The position numbers and the translations under genes were made by a program. DNA of 64,000 nucleotides. Source: Agrobacterium salinitolerans. GTDB lineage: Bacteria; Pseudomonadota; Alphaproteobacteria; Rhizobiales; Rhizobiaceae. Shown piece by piece: positions 1 to 8,966 of this stretch. The notes beneath the pieces were generated by a model. It made no database searches, had not been told where the DNA came from, and was given only the letters and a program-made list of their open reading frames with translations. The stretch's first letter is position 1. Every line of letters begins with the position of its first letter. The stretch is taken from contig NZ_MRDH01000006.1 of the NCBI RefSeq assembly GCF_002008225.1, positions 62,001 to 126,000 of the forward strand, written 5' to 3'.

Positions 1-234
1 GAGGATTATACCGGCGGCCGCAACTTCGGCCATCTGGCTTACGAGGTCGACAATATCTACGATTTCTGCGCGCATCTGCAGCAGAACGGCATCGTCATCA
101 ACCGGCCGCCGCGTGACGGGCACATGGCCTTCGTGCGCTCGCCGGATGGTATTTCGTTCGAGATTTTGCAGAAGGGCGAAAGCCTCGCACCAGCTGAGCC
201 CTGGATATCTATGCAGAATACCGGTTCCTGGTAG
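1..234 (+). CDS. Glyoxalase/VOC-family protein, C-terminal part (5' end outside window)
   Basis: Reading frame 1 is open from the first base to TAG at 232-234 and gives 77 residues. The visible part contains [15 protein letters not shown], then [16 protein letters not shown]. This is the second half of a vicinal-oxygen-chelate fold: a metal-ligand-type His in GHLA, and a Glu in the closing beta strand (FEIL) at the usual glyoxalase position. The family includes lactoylglutathione lyase and related metal-dependent lyases or dioxygenases. The tail after the fold (about 20 residues, ending NTGSW) is longer than the minimal domain. The exact substrate cannot be told from this half. The start lies upstream of the window. 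Confidence 0.75.
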   Translation, partial: EDYTGGRNFGHLAYEVDNIYDFCAHLQQNGIVINRPPRDGHMAFVRSPDGISFEILQKGESLAPAEPWISMQNTGSW

Positions 235-390
235 GGACTTTCCGGTGAGCAGCGGCGTTTTCGGGTGCTCTTGCCTTGTCCCGAGGGGATGAGGCATAGT
301 CCGCGAATCAAAACGGCCAGTCCCGTTTTGGGGAAGCACACGCGCCCGTTCCCGTGTTGCTGTTGGAAATGCAAGATACGGAGGCCACCC

Positions 391-1665
391 ATGAAAACTG
401 TCGAGAGCGCGAAAGGACGTCTGCTTCGTCAGCGTCTTGTCATCGCGGTTTCACTGTTTGGGCTTTCCGGATGCGTTTCGGCGGTGACCGACGACGAGAT
501 GGCCGGCACGACCAAAAAGCCGGAAATTTCCACACAACAGAAGCCGCAGACCGCCGCTTCAACTGCGGCGGCCGGCGCGCAACCGGGACATTATGTGGAT
601 CCGGCCGTGGCGTCGGCGGCTGGAGCGGCCGCGCCGGTCCAGCCTCAGGCAGCGGGCGGCCCGGCGCAGGCCTATGGCGCCGCCCCCGATATCGCCGGGT
701 TGACGACGCAGCCAACGGCGATCTCGGCAGGTACGGCAAGCATTTATTCGACCGCCTCCGCCGCAGCAGCGCCCGCGGGTGCCGCAGGGGCACCGGGCGC
801 CGCCGTCGCTACGGGTGTTCCTTCCCAGAGAATCACTCCCGCCGTCAGCAGCGTCTATTCGGCGCCGGTGCAGGCCGCACAGCCGCAACCGGCGGCAGCG
901 CCGGCTCAGGTCCCGCCAGCCGGACAGGCGTCGGCGGAGCAGCACAGCGAAAATCTTCAGCCGGCTCCCGTACCCCTTCCGCAATCGGCATCTGGACAGC
1001 TCGCGGCGGCTGCCGCGCAACCAGCCGCCAGCGCCGGAGCGACCGGCGAGAAGCAGGGAGCCGATGGGCAGGGCATGACGCTTGCAGCATTTTTTGCCGG
1101 TGCGGCCAAGAAACGTCTGCCGAAAATGATTGAAAGCGGGACTGCGGGCAATACGCAGGTCGCTGCGCTTCCCGGAGCCGCGGACGGGACGATGGGCATT
1201 GCGCTTTCCGGCCGCTCGGTGATGTCCGACGAATTCGACGATGCCCATCTCGATGAAGAGGATGACCAGCCGACAGGCCTGATGAAACTCGCTTCACTCT
1301 CCGGCCTCACCCGCGTCGCCCCGAACGGGCTTTTCCTGCAGACGGACCGTGTCGAAGTCGGCTGTTTCAAGCCGGAACTGGTGCGGATGATCAAGGATGT
1401 GGAGCGCCACTACAACAGACCGGCGATCGTCACCTCGGGTTATCGTCCGCCGAAGGGCATAAGGCGGGGCTCCAAGCACTATACCTGCGATGCCGCCGAT
1501 ATCCAGATCAAGGGCGTCTCCAAATGGGAGCTTGCGACCTATCTGCGTTCCCTGCCGGAACGCGGCGGCGTCGGCACCTATTGCCACACCGAGTCGGTCC
1601 ATATGGACACGGGTGAGCCGAGAGACTGGAACTGGCGTTGCCGCCGTACTGCCGCGCGCAAGTGA
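391..1665 (+). CDS. Lipoprotein with M15-type (YcbK-like) murein peptidase domain
   Basis: 424 residues. The start ATG 391 follows a GGAGG site (gatacGGAGGccacccATG). Residues 1-28 form a lipoprotein signal: Arg/Lys-rich n-region, hydrophobic stretch, lipobox LSGC with Cys28. Residues ~30-250 are an Ala/Pro/Gln-rich low-complexity linker, as expected for a spacer in the cell wall. Residues ~310-424 are a peptidase M15 domain: SKHYTCDAADI supplies the His and Asp of the zinc site (S-x-H-x6-D pattern) and SVHMDTG the second His. M15 enzymes cleave D-amino-acid peptide bonds in peptidoglycan, so a periplasmic, membrane-anchored murein hydrolase is likely. It stands alone, with tRNA-Lys downstream on the other strand. 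Substrate and cleavage type are inferred from the family. Confidence 0.82.
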   Translation: MKTVESAKGRLLRQRLVIAVSLFGLSGCVSAVTDDEMAGTTKKPEISTQQKPQTAASTAAAGAQPGHYVDPAVASAAGAAAPVQPQAAGGPAQAYGAAPDIAGLTTQPTAISAGTASIYSTASAAAAPAGAAGAPGAAVATGVPSQRITPAVSSVYSAPVQAAQPQPAAAPAQVPPAGQASAEQHSENLQPAPVPLPQSASGQLAAAAAQPAASAGATGEKQGADGQGMTLAAFFAGAAKKRLPKMIESGTAGNTQVAALPGAADGTMGIALSGRSVMSDEFDDAHLDEEDDQPTGLMKLASLSGLTRVAPNGLFLQTDRVEVGCFKPELVRMIKDVERHYNRPAIVTSGYRPPKGIRRGSKHYTCDAADIQIKGVSKWELATYLRSLPERGGVGTYCHTESVHMDTGEPRDWNWRCRRTAARK

Positions 1666-1910
1666 TTTCCGGGTTTGGCCCTGAGCCTGAGGAACTATTC
1701 CTAGCGATCGAAAGCGACTGGCCCGGTTTTGCCGGGGTGCTGGTACGTGAGCCGGTGACCTTTGTCGCTGCGGCGGCGCTGAAACCAAGCTTGCGCTGGA
1801 TATCGCTGGCTGCATTGCGAAGACTGCGAGCGAATCTTTTCCGCTCCCATGGGAGTTTGATCACCTTCAGTGATAACTCTTTGTGAAATATCAGGAAATT
1901 GGACTTGAGG

Positions 1911-1986
1911 TGGTGAGAGCGCAGGGATTCGAACCCTGGACCTACTGATTAAAAGTCAGTTGCTCTACCGGCTGAGCTACGCTCTC
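1911..1986 (-). tRNA. tRNA-Lys (anticodon TTT), CCA encoded
   Basis: Read on the minus strand this folds as a complete tRNA. The acceptor stem GAGAGCG/CGCTCTC is at 1980-1986 and 1915-1921. There is a D-arm with GCTC/GAGC, an anticodon arm ACTGA-CTTTTAA-TCAGT giving anticodon TTT (Lys), and a T-arm CAGGG-TTCGAAT-CCCTG. The discriminator base is A, followed by an encoded CCA at 1911-1913. No integrase or duplicated attachment end is visible beside it, so there is no sign that this tRNA carries an integrated element here. Confidence 0.97.
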
Positions 1987-2268
1987 CCGTGTCGGGGCTT
2001 GGTTGCCCTTCGGAAGTGCGCGGAACATAGGTAGAGCGATCCGTTCGGTCAACCCAAAAAAAGCGGTTTCGACAATCAATCCGGTTTTTTTTGTCGCACC
2101 CCCGAAAAGGTGATTGGAGAGAGGGGGCGGCTGGGGATAAAACCGGCTTCAGACATGTCGGCTGGACGGGTGAAATCCTTTTGCAGCAATGACATGCACG
2201 AAAATGAAGCGTGAAGCGGCGGCGCAGCTTGAGAATCGCGGCGGCTTTGCGGGATGCGGAGTTCTTTG

Positions 2269-3015
2269 TTGTCGATTGCCGATATTTCCCTGTTCAGCGC
2301 GCTTCTGGCCGGCGCTCTTTCGTTTCTGTCGCCCTGCGTCCTGCCGCTGGTGCCGCCTTATCTCTGTTATATGGCGGGTGTTTCGGTCGAGCAGTTCAGG
2401 ACGGAAGATACCGCGCCGCGGCCGGAGATTCGCAGGGCCGTGCTGTTTTCAGCCTTCTTCTTCACGCTCGGTTTCGCCACGGTCTTCGTGGCGCTTGGGG
2501 CAGGCGCCTCGACGATCGGTACGCTCCTGCGTCAGAATCTGGATATTCTCGCCAAGGTCGGTGGTTTCATCATCATTCTGATGGGGCTGAATTTCCTCGG
2601 CGTGTTCCGCATCGGCCTGTTTTCGCGCGAGGCGCGGTTTCAAGGCGCGGGCAAGCCGGCCACGCTGTCCGGGGCCTATGTCATGGGCCTTGCCTTCGCT
2701 TTCGGCTGGACGCCCTGCATCGGTCCGGTTCTGGGGGCTATTCTCGGCGTCGCCGCCGCACGCGATACGGTTGGCGACGGTGCGGCGCTGCTTGCGGTCT
2801 ATTCTCTTGGCCTTGCGGTGCCGTTCTGGATCGCGGCGGCGTTTTCCGGCTCCTTCATGCGTTTCCTCGTCCGCTTCCGCCGCCATCTTGGGCTCGTGGA
2901 AAAGCTGCTGGGCGTGTTGCTGGTGCTGACCGGTCTCGCTTTCATGTCCGGTTTTATCACCAATGTGGCGATCTGGTTCCAGGAGACCTTTCCGATCCTG
3001 ATGCAAATCGGCTAA
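2269..3015 (+). CDS. ccdA: CcdA-family cytochrome c biogenesis / thiol-disulfide membrane protein
   Basis: 248 residues from the TTG at 2269. This start has GGAG at 2257-2260 with a spacing of 8 and gives an N-terminus (M)SIADISLF that enters straight into the first membrane helix. ATG 2254 in the same frame is the alternative. About six hydrophobic segments are visible. The two conserved redox cysteines of CcdA lie in LSPCVLPLVPPYLCY (helix 1) and GWTPCIGPVLGAI (helix 4). The family moves reducing equivalents from cytoplasmic thioredoxin to periplasmic thiol proteins, including those for cytochrome c maturation. It is followed 34 bases later by an AEC permease on the same strand, possibly co-transcribed. 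A role in general periplasmic thiol reduction is equally possible. Confidence 0.88.
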   Translation: MSIADISLFSALLAGALSFLSPCVLPLVPPYLCYMAGVSVEQFRTEDTAPRPEIRRAVLFSAFFFTLGFATVFVALGAGASTIGTLLRQNLDILAKVGGFIIILMGLNFLGVFRIGLFSREARFQGAGKPATLSGAYVMGLAFAFGWTPCIGPVLGAILGVAAARDTVGDGAALLAVYSLGLAVPFWIAAAFSGSFMRFLVRFRRHLGLVEKLLGVLLVLTGLAFMSGFITNVAIWFQETFPILMQIG

Positions 3016-3049
3016 GCCTCCCGCTGGAGTTGCTTGCGGGGGAAATATA

Positions 3050-3988
3050 GTGACGGATATCGTCGGATTGCTGTTGCCGTTTTTCGGCCTGATCTTCATC
3101 GGCTACGGTGCGGCGCGCATCACGAAGCAGCCGGTCGAGGCGATGGGCTGGCTGAACACTTTCATCATCTATGCGGCGCTGCCGGCGCTGTTTTTCAAGC
3201 TTGTGTCTAAAACGCCGGTGGAAGAGCTGGCGCGGATGGATTTCGTCGCGGCCAGTCTCGCCTGCACCTATGGCGTTTTCCTGGCTGTGTTCCTGATCGG
3301 CCGATTCGTACGGAAAAACAGCCTTTCCGAAACCACGATCCAGAGTTTCGCGGCCAGCTACGGCAATATCGGTTATATGGGGCCGGGCCTAGCGCTTCTG
3401 GCGCTTGGCGAGAAGGCGGCGGTGCCGGTGGCGTTGATCGTCTGCCTTGAAAACGCCGCCCATTTCATCGTCGCCCCGGCGATGATGGCGGTTGCCGGCG
3501 GCGACAAGCGTTCCCCGCCAAGGCTTGCGCTGGATGTGGCGCGCAAGGTCATTACCCATCCCTTCATCGTCTCCGTCATCGCCGGCTTTCTGGCCGCATC
3601 GCTGTCGTGGCAGCCGCCGGAGGCGGTGCAGCGGCTGGTGGATTATCTGGCGCAATCGGCGGCGCCCTGCGCACTGTTTGCCATGGGCGTGACGCTGGCG
3701 CTTCGGCCAATGAAACGTGTGCCGGTGGAAATCAGCTATATCGTGCCGGCAAAGCTGATCCTGCATCCGCTGGCCGCCTATCTCGTGCTGTCGTCGCTCG
3801 GGCGGTTCGAGCCGGTGTGGATCTATTCAGCCGTGCTTTTGGCCGCGCTGCCGACCGCGACGAATGTCTTCGTCATCGGCCAGCAATATCACGTCTGGCA
3901 GGAGAGGGCGTCTGCGACGATCCTGATTTCGACGGTTCTGTCTGTCTTCACGCTCACCGGCGTGGTTTATTTCATCCAGCCTTTTTGA
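3050..3988 (+). CDS. AEC (auxin efflux carrier) family permease
   Basis: 312 residues starting at GTG 3050 behind the purine-rich gcGGGGGAAat. The protein is almost wholly hydrophobic, with about ten predicted membrane segments in two halves of five, as in the AEC/bile-acid-transporter superfamily. FGLIFIGYGAARI at the N-terminus and ATNVFVIGQQYHVW near the C-terminus are typical of the family. Bacterial members export or import organic anions such as malonate or malate; the substrate here is unknown. Its last 17 bases overlap the 3' end of the convergent UbiH-type gene, so the two genes share sequence at their stop codons. Confidence 0.85.
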   Translation: MTDIVGLLLPFFGLIFIGYGAARITKQPVEAMGWLNTFIIYAALPALFFKLVSKTPVEELARMDFVAASLACTYGVFLAVFLIGRFVRKNSLSETTIQSFAASYGNIGYMGPGLALLALGEKAAVPVALIVCLENAAHFIVAPAMMAVAGGDKRSPPRLALDVARKVITHPFIVSVIAGFLAASLSWQPPEAVQRLVDYLAQSAAPCALFAMGVTLALRPMKRVPVEISYIVPAKLILHPLAAYLVLSSLGRFEPVWIYSAVLLAALPTATNVFVIGQQYHVWQERASATILISTVLSVFTLTGVVYFIQPF

Positions 3989-5180
3989 AGCTGCCGAACA
4001 GCAGCGAGGGCAGGGCCTTCAGCCCGCGACCCGGCTCGATGCCTTCGCGCATGACCATGCTTCTCAGCGTGCCGATGCCGGAAAGCACATGCAGTCCCGC
4101 CGCGCGCGCCATCTGTACCGGCAGGAGATCGGAAAGCAGCGAGCGGTTCAGGAGATCGACGCTCAGCGTGCGGCTATAGACATCCGCTCGCCGCTTGCGG
4201 TCGAATCTATCGCCGGCGTCGGCCGCAATCGGCCGGTCGGAGACGGCGCTCAGCAATTCCGTCAGCGCGATGATGTCGCGCAGGCTGAGGTTCAGCCCCT
4301 GCGCGCCGATGGGCGGAAAACCGTGCGCTGCCTCGCCGATCAGGGCGACGCGGCCCTTGCCGAAGCGGTGCGCAGTCATGGAAGAAAGCGGCCAGGCCTG
4401 AACGCTGTCCTCGACGGTGACCGCTCCCAGCATGGATTGCATGCGCTCCTCGACGCGCAGGCTGAGCGTCTCCAGCGGCAGCGCCGTCAACTCTTCCGCC
4501 TGCTGCGGGGTAACGACCCAGACGAGGCTGGAGCGGTCGCCGGGCAAGGGAACCTGTGTGAAAGGCCCGGTGGGTGTGTGGAACTCCGTCGAGACATTGC
4601 CGTGCGGCCGGCTATGGCCAAAGTTCAAAACAATGGCGGTCTGCGGATAGGACCAGGATTTGACGCCGATGCCGGCTGCATCCCGCACCATGGATTTGCG
4701 ACCATCCGCGCCGATGAGGAAATCGGCGGAGAGCGTTTCGTCATTCGCAAGGGTCACCGTCATGCGGTCGTTGCCGATGTCGATTGTCTCGGCGGAGGTG
4801 TCGAGGCGGGAAATATTGTGTTCCTGCTCGACCGCTTCGCTCAGGACGCCGAGCAGCGCCTCGTTGGGGATGTTCCAGCCAAAGGCGTCCAGCCCGATTT
4901 CGGAGGAACGGAACTGCACGGTGGGTGCACGCAGCAGGCGGTCGGTGCCATCGATGATCTGCATGGTGGAAAGGCGTGCGGCCGAAGGCGCGATGCGCGA
5001 CCAGAGGCCAAGGCGGTCCATGAAACGGATGGACTGGTCCATTAGCGCGGTGGTGCGCTGGTCCTTCCTGTCGCTGGAAGGTGCGATGAGCGCCACGTGG
5101 CGGCCCGCCCGCGCCAGCGCGATGGCCGCGATCTGCCCCGCAAGTCCCGCACCGGTGATGGCGATATCGAAGTGTCTCAT
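3972..5180 (-). CDS. UbiH/UbiF/COQ6-type FAD-dependent monooxygenase
   Basis: 402 residues. The N-terminal dinucleotide fold is ITGAGLAGQIAAIALARAG with the GxGxxG pattern. The middle DG motif is FLIGADGRKSMVRDAAG (about residues 155-171). The C-terminal FAD ribityl motif is RVALIGEAAHGFPPIGAQG (about 279-297), with GE instead of the commoner GD, which also occurs in rhizobial members. Members hydroxylate the benzoquinone ring during ubiquinone synthesis, at the membrane face. Which ring carbon is modified cannot be read from the sequence, since alphaproteobacterial enzymes vary in regioselectivity. The gene is convergent with the AEC permease, overlapping by 17 bases. The divergent neighbour is pcs, about 210 bases away. 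Confidence 0.85.
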   Translation of the reverse strand: MRHFDIAITGAGLAGQIAAIALARAGRHVALIAPSSDRKDQRTTALMDQSIRFMDRLGLWSRIAPSAARLSTMQIIDGTDRLLRAPTVQFRSSEIGLDAFGWNIPNEALLGVLSEAVEQEHNISRLDTSAETIDIGNDRMTVTLANDETLSADFLIGADGRKSMVRDAAGIGVKSWSYPQTAIVLNFGHSRPHGNVSTEFHTPTGPFTQVPLPGDRSSLVWVVTPQQAEELTALPLETLSLRVEERMQSMLGAVTVEDSVQAWPLSSMTAHRFGKGRVALIGEAAHGFPPIGAQGLNLSLRDIIALTELLSAVSDRPIAADAGDRFDRKRRADVYSRTLSVDLLNRSLLSDLLPVQMARAAGLHVLSGIGTLRSMVMREGIEPGRGLKALPSLLFGSFKKAG

Positions 5181-5389
5181 GGTCGTGATCCGTTGTTATT
5201 TCCAAACCATCATAAAGGCTTCGGTTGGGTAAATCCACTTCGGTCCCGGAACATCCGGTTGCGAAGATTCGTTAGTTGTGCCGCTATATTAGTCCTAGGA
5301 TAAGCGGATTGAGCCGGTTGCAAAGCGTGGTGAATGGCCGCATACCGGAACAAACAGGGCGGATGAAAAACGGGGCGCAGACGCTGACC

Positions 5390-6115
5390 ATGAAAATTTT
5401 CAACTATAAGCGTGTTCCCTACGCGGAAATCCGCGCCTTTTCCGTCCACATGCTCACGGCCTCCGGCTCGTTTCTGGCTTTTCTCGGTGTTGTCGCCGCA
5501 GCCGAACACCGCTTCGTCGATATGTTCTGGTGGCTGGGGCTTGCGCTGCTGGTGGATGGCATCGACGGTCCCATCGCCCGCAAGGTCAGGGTGAAGGAAG
5601 TGCTGCCCAACTGGTCCGGTGATACGCTCGATAATATCATCGACTATGTCACCTATGTGCTGTTGCCCGCCTTTGCGCTTTATCAGAAGGGCATGATCGG
5701 CGAGCCGCTGTCCTTCGTGGCAGCCGGCATGATCGTTGTGTCGAGCGCCATCTATTACGCCGACATGGGCATGAAGACGGACGAGTATTTCTTCTCCGGC
5801 TTTCCGGTGGTGTGGAATATGGTAGTGTTCACCCTGTTCGTCATGGACGCCAGCGCCACGACGGCAATGGTTGTCGTTACCGTTTCGGTGTTTTTGACAT
5901 TCCTGCCGATCAACTTCCTGCATCCGGTGCGGGTGAAGCGATTGCGGCCGCTCAATCTCGCCGTGGTCTTCATTTGGTGTGCGCTTGGCGGTTATTCGCT
6001 GCTGATGCACTTCGAAACCCCGAGCTGGGCCGTGATCGGCTTTGTGACAAGTGGCCTCTATCTTTATTGCATCGGTGGAATATTGCAGTTTTTCCCCTCG
6101 CTCGGCGCGAAGTAA
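5390..6115 (+). CDS. pcs: Phosphatidylcholine synthase
   Basis: 241 residues from ATG 5390, the length I recall for rhizobial Pcs; an in-frame ATG at 5363 is the alternative. It is an integral membrane protein with about eight hydrophobic segments. The CDP-alcohol phosphatidyltransferase signature lies at residues ~62-90: LVDGIDGPIARK, then SGDTLDNIIDY, carrying the conserved DG..AR..G..D..D residues in the spacing peculiar to Pcs. The enzyme condenses CDP-diacylglycerol with choline to phosphatidylcholine in one step, a route restricted to bacteria that live with eukaryotes and their relatives. It supports the Rhizobiales placement and links the cell to choline from a host. It appears monocistronic. 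Confidence 0.93.
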   Translation: MKIFNYKRVPYAEIRAFSVHMLTASGSFLAFLGVVAAAEHRFVDMFWWLGLALLVDGIDGPIARKVRVKEVLPNWSGDTLDNIIDYVTYVLLPAFALYQKGMIGEPLSFVAAGMIVVSSAIYYADMGMKTDEYFFSGFPVVWNMVVFTLFVMDASATTAMVVVTVSVFLTFLPINFLHPVRVKRLRPLNLAVVFIWCALGGYSLLMHFETPSWAVIGFVTSGLYLYCIGGILQFFPSLGAK

Positions 6116-6141
6116 GAACGGGTAAAGCCATTTATTGCTTG

Positions 6142-6152
6142 TGCAAATTGCA
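6142..6152. promoter_or_regulatory. Palindrome TGCAAATTGCA upstream of the nucleoside-type ABC operon
   Basis: The sequence TGCAAATTGCA lies 162 bases before the GTG start of the ABC ATPase, within the 198-base gap after pcs. It is an odd-length near-palindrome (TGCAA-A-TTGCA) and resembles the TGCAATTGCA in the mntH leader at 61966. It could be an operator. No matching -35/-10 boxes are clear around it, and the similarity may be chance. Confidence 0.3.
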
Positions 6153-6313
6153 TTTAAGCGGCTTCTTTTTCAGTTGTGCGCAGCAGCAAAACCGTTATCA
6201 ATAAGTCTTGATTGGATGAGATTGCATACGCATTGGCGTCCGATTGGGAACAATGACCACGATCGTTGGAAACGCTTCGAAGAAGGCGCGGCGGTCGGTG
6301 AGAGAGGGAACTC

Positions 6314-7885
6314 GTGACTGGAACTTTGGCGCCGGAGGCCGTGCCTCTCCTGTCCGTTCGCAAGCTGACCAAGCTGTTCGGCAATTTCGCCGCCTGCAAC
6401 GGCATCGATCTCGATATTGCGCCGGGCGAAATCCACGCGCTTCTGGGTGAAAACGGCGCGGGCAAATCCACGCTCGTCAAGATGCTGTTCGGTGTTCTCG
6501 CGCCAAGCGAAGGCGAGATTGTCTGGCAGGGCCAGCCGGTTTCCGTCGCCTCGCCAAGCGAGGCCCGCAGGCTTGGCATCGGCATGGTGTTCCAGCATTT
6601 TTCGCTCTTCGAAGCGCTGACGGTGGCTGAAAACATCGCCCTATCGCTCGACCCGAAAATTTCACTGAAGGAAATCGCCGGGCAAGCGGAAACGTTGTCG
6701 CGCGCCTATGGCCTGCCGCTCGATCCCAATGCCCATGTGGCCGATCTTTCGGTCGGCGAGCGCCAGCGCATCGAAATTGTCCGCGCGCTTTTACAGAACC
6801 CGCGCCTGATCATTCTCGATGAGCCAACCTCGGTTTTGACGCCGCAGGAGGCCGACAAGCTGTTCGAGACGTTGGAGAAGCTGAAGGCTGAAGGCCGTTC
6901 CGTGCTTTATATCAGCCATCGTCTCGAAGAAGTGCAGCGCATCTGCGACCGTGCCACCGTCCTACGGCATGGCAAGGTGACGGGCGCCTGCGATCCGCGC
7001 AAGGAAACGCCAGCGTCGTTGGCGCGCATGATGGTCGGCAGCGATGTCGCAAGCGTTTCGCGGGCCACGGGCGAGACGCTCGGCGCGCCGCAGATCGAGG
7101 TCAGTGGGCTCTCGGTGGCGCCCCGCACGCCTTTTGCGGTGGCGCTGAAATCGATATCCATGCAGGTGCGCGCCGGCGAGGTGCTGGCGATTGCCGGTGT
7201 GGCCGGCAATGGCCAGGGTGAGTTGTTCGATGCGCTTTCGGGCGAATATCCGGTCTATAACAATGACGCCATTCGCCTGCGCGGCAAGCCAGTCGGTCGC
7301 ATCGGCATCAATGGCCGCCGGCTGATGGGCGCGGGTTTTGTGCCGGAAGAGCGCCACGGCCACGCCGCCGTTCCCGGCATGAGCCTGTCCGACAATCTGC
7401 TCTTGGCGCGGGCGCGCTCCGACCGCAAGGCGTTTCTGACCGGCGGTTTCCTGCGCATCGTGCGTGGCTCAGTCATCAGGGCTGCGGCGCGGCGCATTTC
7501 GGAAACCATGGATGTGCGCAAGAGCGGCGCCGATCCGCTGGCGGGCTCGCTTTCGGGTGGCAATCTGCAGAAATTCATCGTCGGGCGCGAGCTTGACCGC
7601 CAGCCTGCCGTGCTGGTGGTCAACCAGCCGACCTGGGGCGTGGATGCGGGTGCGGCGAGCCGCATCCGTCAAGCGCTTGTCGACCTTGCCAAAGCGGGCT
7701 CGGCCGTCATCGTCATCAGTCAGGATCTCGATGAGATCTTCGAAGTCGCCACCAATATCGCTGTCATTTCCGACGGCAAGCTGTCAGAGACCCATTCGGT
7801 GGAGGAAATGACGCTCGAAAAGATCGGCCTGTTGATGGGCGGCATTCACACGTCACATTCGGGAGCCGCCCAGCATGCGCATTGA
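6314..7885 (+). CDS. ABC transporter ATPase, double-domain, BMP/nucleoside type
   Basis: 523 residues from GTG 6314, preceded by the purine-rich GAGAGAGGGAA. Two nucleotide-binding domains lie in tandem. The first has Walker A LLGENGAGKSTLVKML (~residues 43-58), signature LSVGERQRIEI and Walker B LIILDEPTSVL. The second is degenerate, as is usual in this family: AGVAGNGQGELFDAL in place of Walker A, signature LSGGNLQKFIVG, and VLVVNQPTWGVD in place of Walker B. This architecture belongs to CUT2-like importers for ribose-type sugars and nucleosides. The first gene of a four-gene operon, it overlaps the next by 11 bases. With a BMP-type binding protein the likely cargo is a nucleoside or purine base (NupO-like), by inference from family members. 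Confidence 0.9.
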   Translation: MTGTLAPEAVPLLSVRKLTKLFGNFAACNGIDLDIAPGEIHALLGENGAGKSTLVKMLFGVLAPSEGEIVWQGQPVSVASPSEARRLGIGMVFQHFSLFEALTVAENIALSLDPKISLKEIAGQAETLSRAYGLPLDPNAHVADLSVGERQRIEIVRALLQNPRLIILDEPTSVLTPQEADKLFETLEKLKAEGRSVLYISHRLEEVQRICDRATVLRHGKVTGACDPRKETPASLARMMVGSDVASVSRATGETLGAPQIEVSGLSVAPRTPFAVALKSISMQVRAGEVLAIAGVAGNGQGELFDALSGEYPVYNNDAIRLRGKPVGRIGINGRRLMGAGFVPEERHGHAAVPGMSLSDNLLLARARSDRKAFLTGGFLRIVRGSVIRAAARRISETMDVRKSGADPLAGSLSGGNLQKFIVGRELDRQPAVLVVNQPTWGVDAGAASRIRQALVDLAKAGSAVIVISQDLDEIFEVATNIAVISDGKLSETHSVEEMTLEKIGLLMGGIHTSHSGAAQHAH

Positions 7886-8966
7886 ACTTGAAAAACGCGC
7901 AGGCGTCTCCCGGCTTTTCACCCTGCTTTCGCCGCTTCTGGCGCTCACGCTGACGCTGCTTGTCGGCGCCATCATGTTCGCCATGCTCGGCAAGAACCCG
8001 TTGGACGCGCTCTATGCCTTTTTCGTCGAGCCGCTGCTGGAAGTCTGGTCGCTCCATGAACTGGCGATCAAGGCCGCACCGCTGATCCTGATCGGCGTCG
8101 GGCTATCGATCTGTTATCGCTCCAACAACTGGAACATCGGCGCGGAGGGGCAGTTCACCATCGGCGCGATCACCGGTTCCATCCTGCCGGTGCTTTATCC
8201 CGATTGGCATTCGCCGCTGCTTTTGCCTTTGATGCTGGTGATGGGCGCCGTGGGCGGCGCGCTTTATGCGGGTATTCCCGCACTTTTGAAGACGAAATTC
8301 AACACCAACGAAATCCTCGTCAGCCTGATGCTGGTCTATGTCGCGCAGCTTTTCCTCGACTGGCTGACGCGCGGCATCTGGCGCGATCCGGGCGGCTACA
8401 ACTTCCCGCAGACCAAGCCTTTCAACGACAGCGCCGTTTTGCCGGAAATGCTGGCCTCGGGCCGGGCGCATTGGGGTTTCGTTTTCGCCATCGTTGCGGC
8501 CATCGCGCTGTGGTTCATGATGCGCTACATGCTGAAGGGCTTCGAAGTCACCGTGCTTGGCCAATCGGCGCGGGCAGGGCGTTTCGCCGGTTTTTCGTCG
8601 AGCCGCATGGTGTGGTTTTCGCTGCTGCTTTCCGGCGCGCTGGCGGGGCTTGCTGGCATATCGGAGGCCTCCGGCTCCATCGGCCATCTCCAGCCCAGCA
8701 TTTCGCCGGGTTACGGCTTTACCGCCATCATCGTCGCCTTTCTCGGTCGTCTCAATCCGCTCGGCATCATCCTTTCCGGGCTGGTGCTGGCGCTGACCTA
8801 TCTCGGCGGCGAAGCGGCGCAGCTTTCAATCGGTGTGTCGGACAAGGTGACGCGCGTGTTTCAGGGGCTGATGCTGTTCTTCGTGCTGTCCTGCGATACG
8901 CTGATCTTCTATCGCATCAGGGTGTTCTTTCCCGGCAAGGCGCATCGTAAAGAAGGAGCGGCATGA
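7875..8966 (+). CDS. ABC transporter permease, BMP/nucleoside type (NupP-like)
   Basis: 363 residues, starting inside the 3' end of the ATPase gene (overlap 7875-7885), which suggests translational coupling. The first ~45 residues hold one membrane segment (LLSPLLALTLTLLVGAIMFAML). Several others follow, and the family core motif region NNWNIGAEGQFTIGAI (about residues 79-94) is clear. The closing FQGLMLFFVLSCDTLIFYRIRV is typical of this permease branch. It pairs with the second permease immediately downstream to form a heterodimeric channel; the stop overlaps the next start by four bases. Confidence 0.9.
   Translation: MRIELEKRAGVSRLFTLLSPLLALTLTLLVGAIMFAMLGKNPLDALYAFFVEPLLEVWSLHELAIKAAPLILIGVGLSICYRSNNWNIGAEGQFTIGAITGSILPVLYPDWHSPLLLPLMLVMGAVGGALYAGIPALLKTKFNTNEILVSLMLVYVAQLFLDWLTRGIWRDPGGYNFPQTKPFNDSAVLPEMLASGRAHWGFVFAIVAAIALWFMMRYMLKGFEVTVLGQSARAGRFAGFSSSRMVWFSLLLSGALAGLAGISEASGSIGHLQPSISPGYGFTAIIVAFLGRLNPLGIILSGLVLALTYLGGEAAQLSIGVSDKVTRVFQGLMLFFVLSCDTLIFYRIRVFFPGKAHRKEGAA

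Noticed and set aside
1911-1986. tRNA-Lys as an integration site
   Set aside because: No integrase gene, no direct repeat of the tRNA 3' end and no composition shift next to it.
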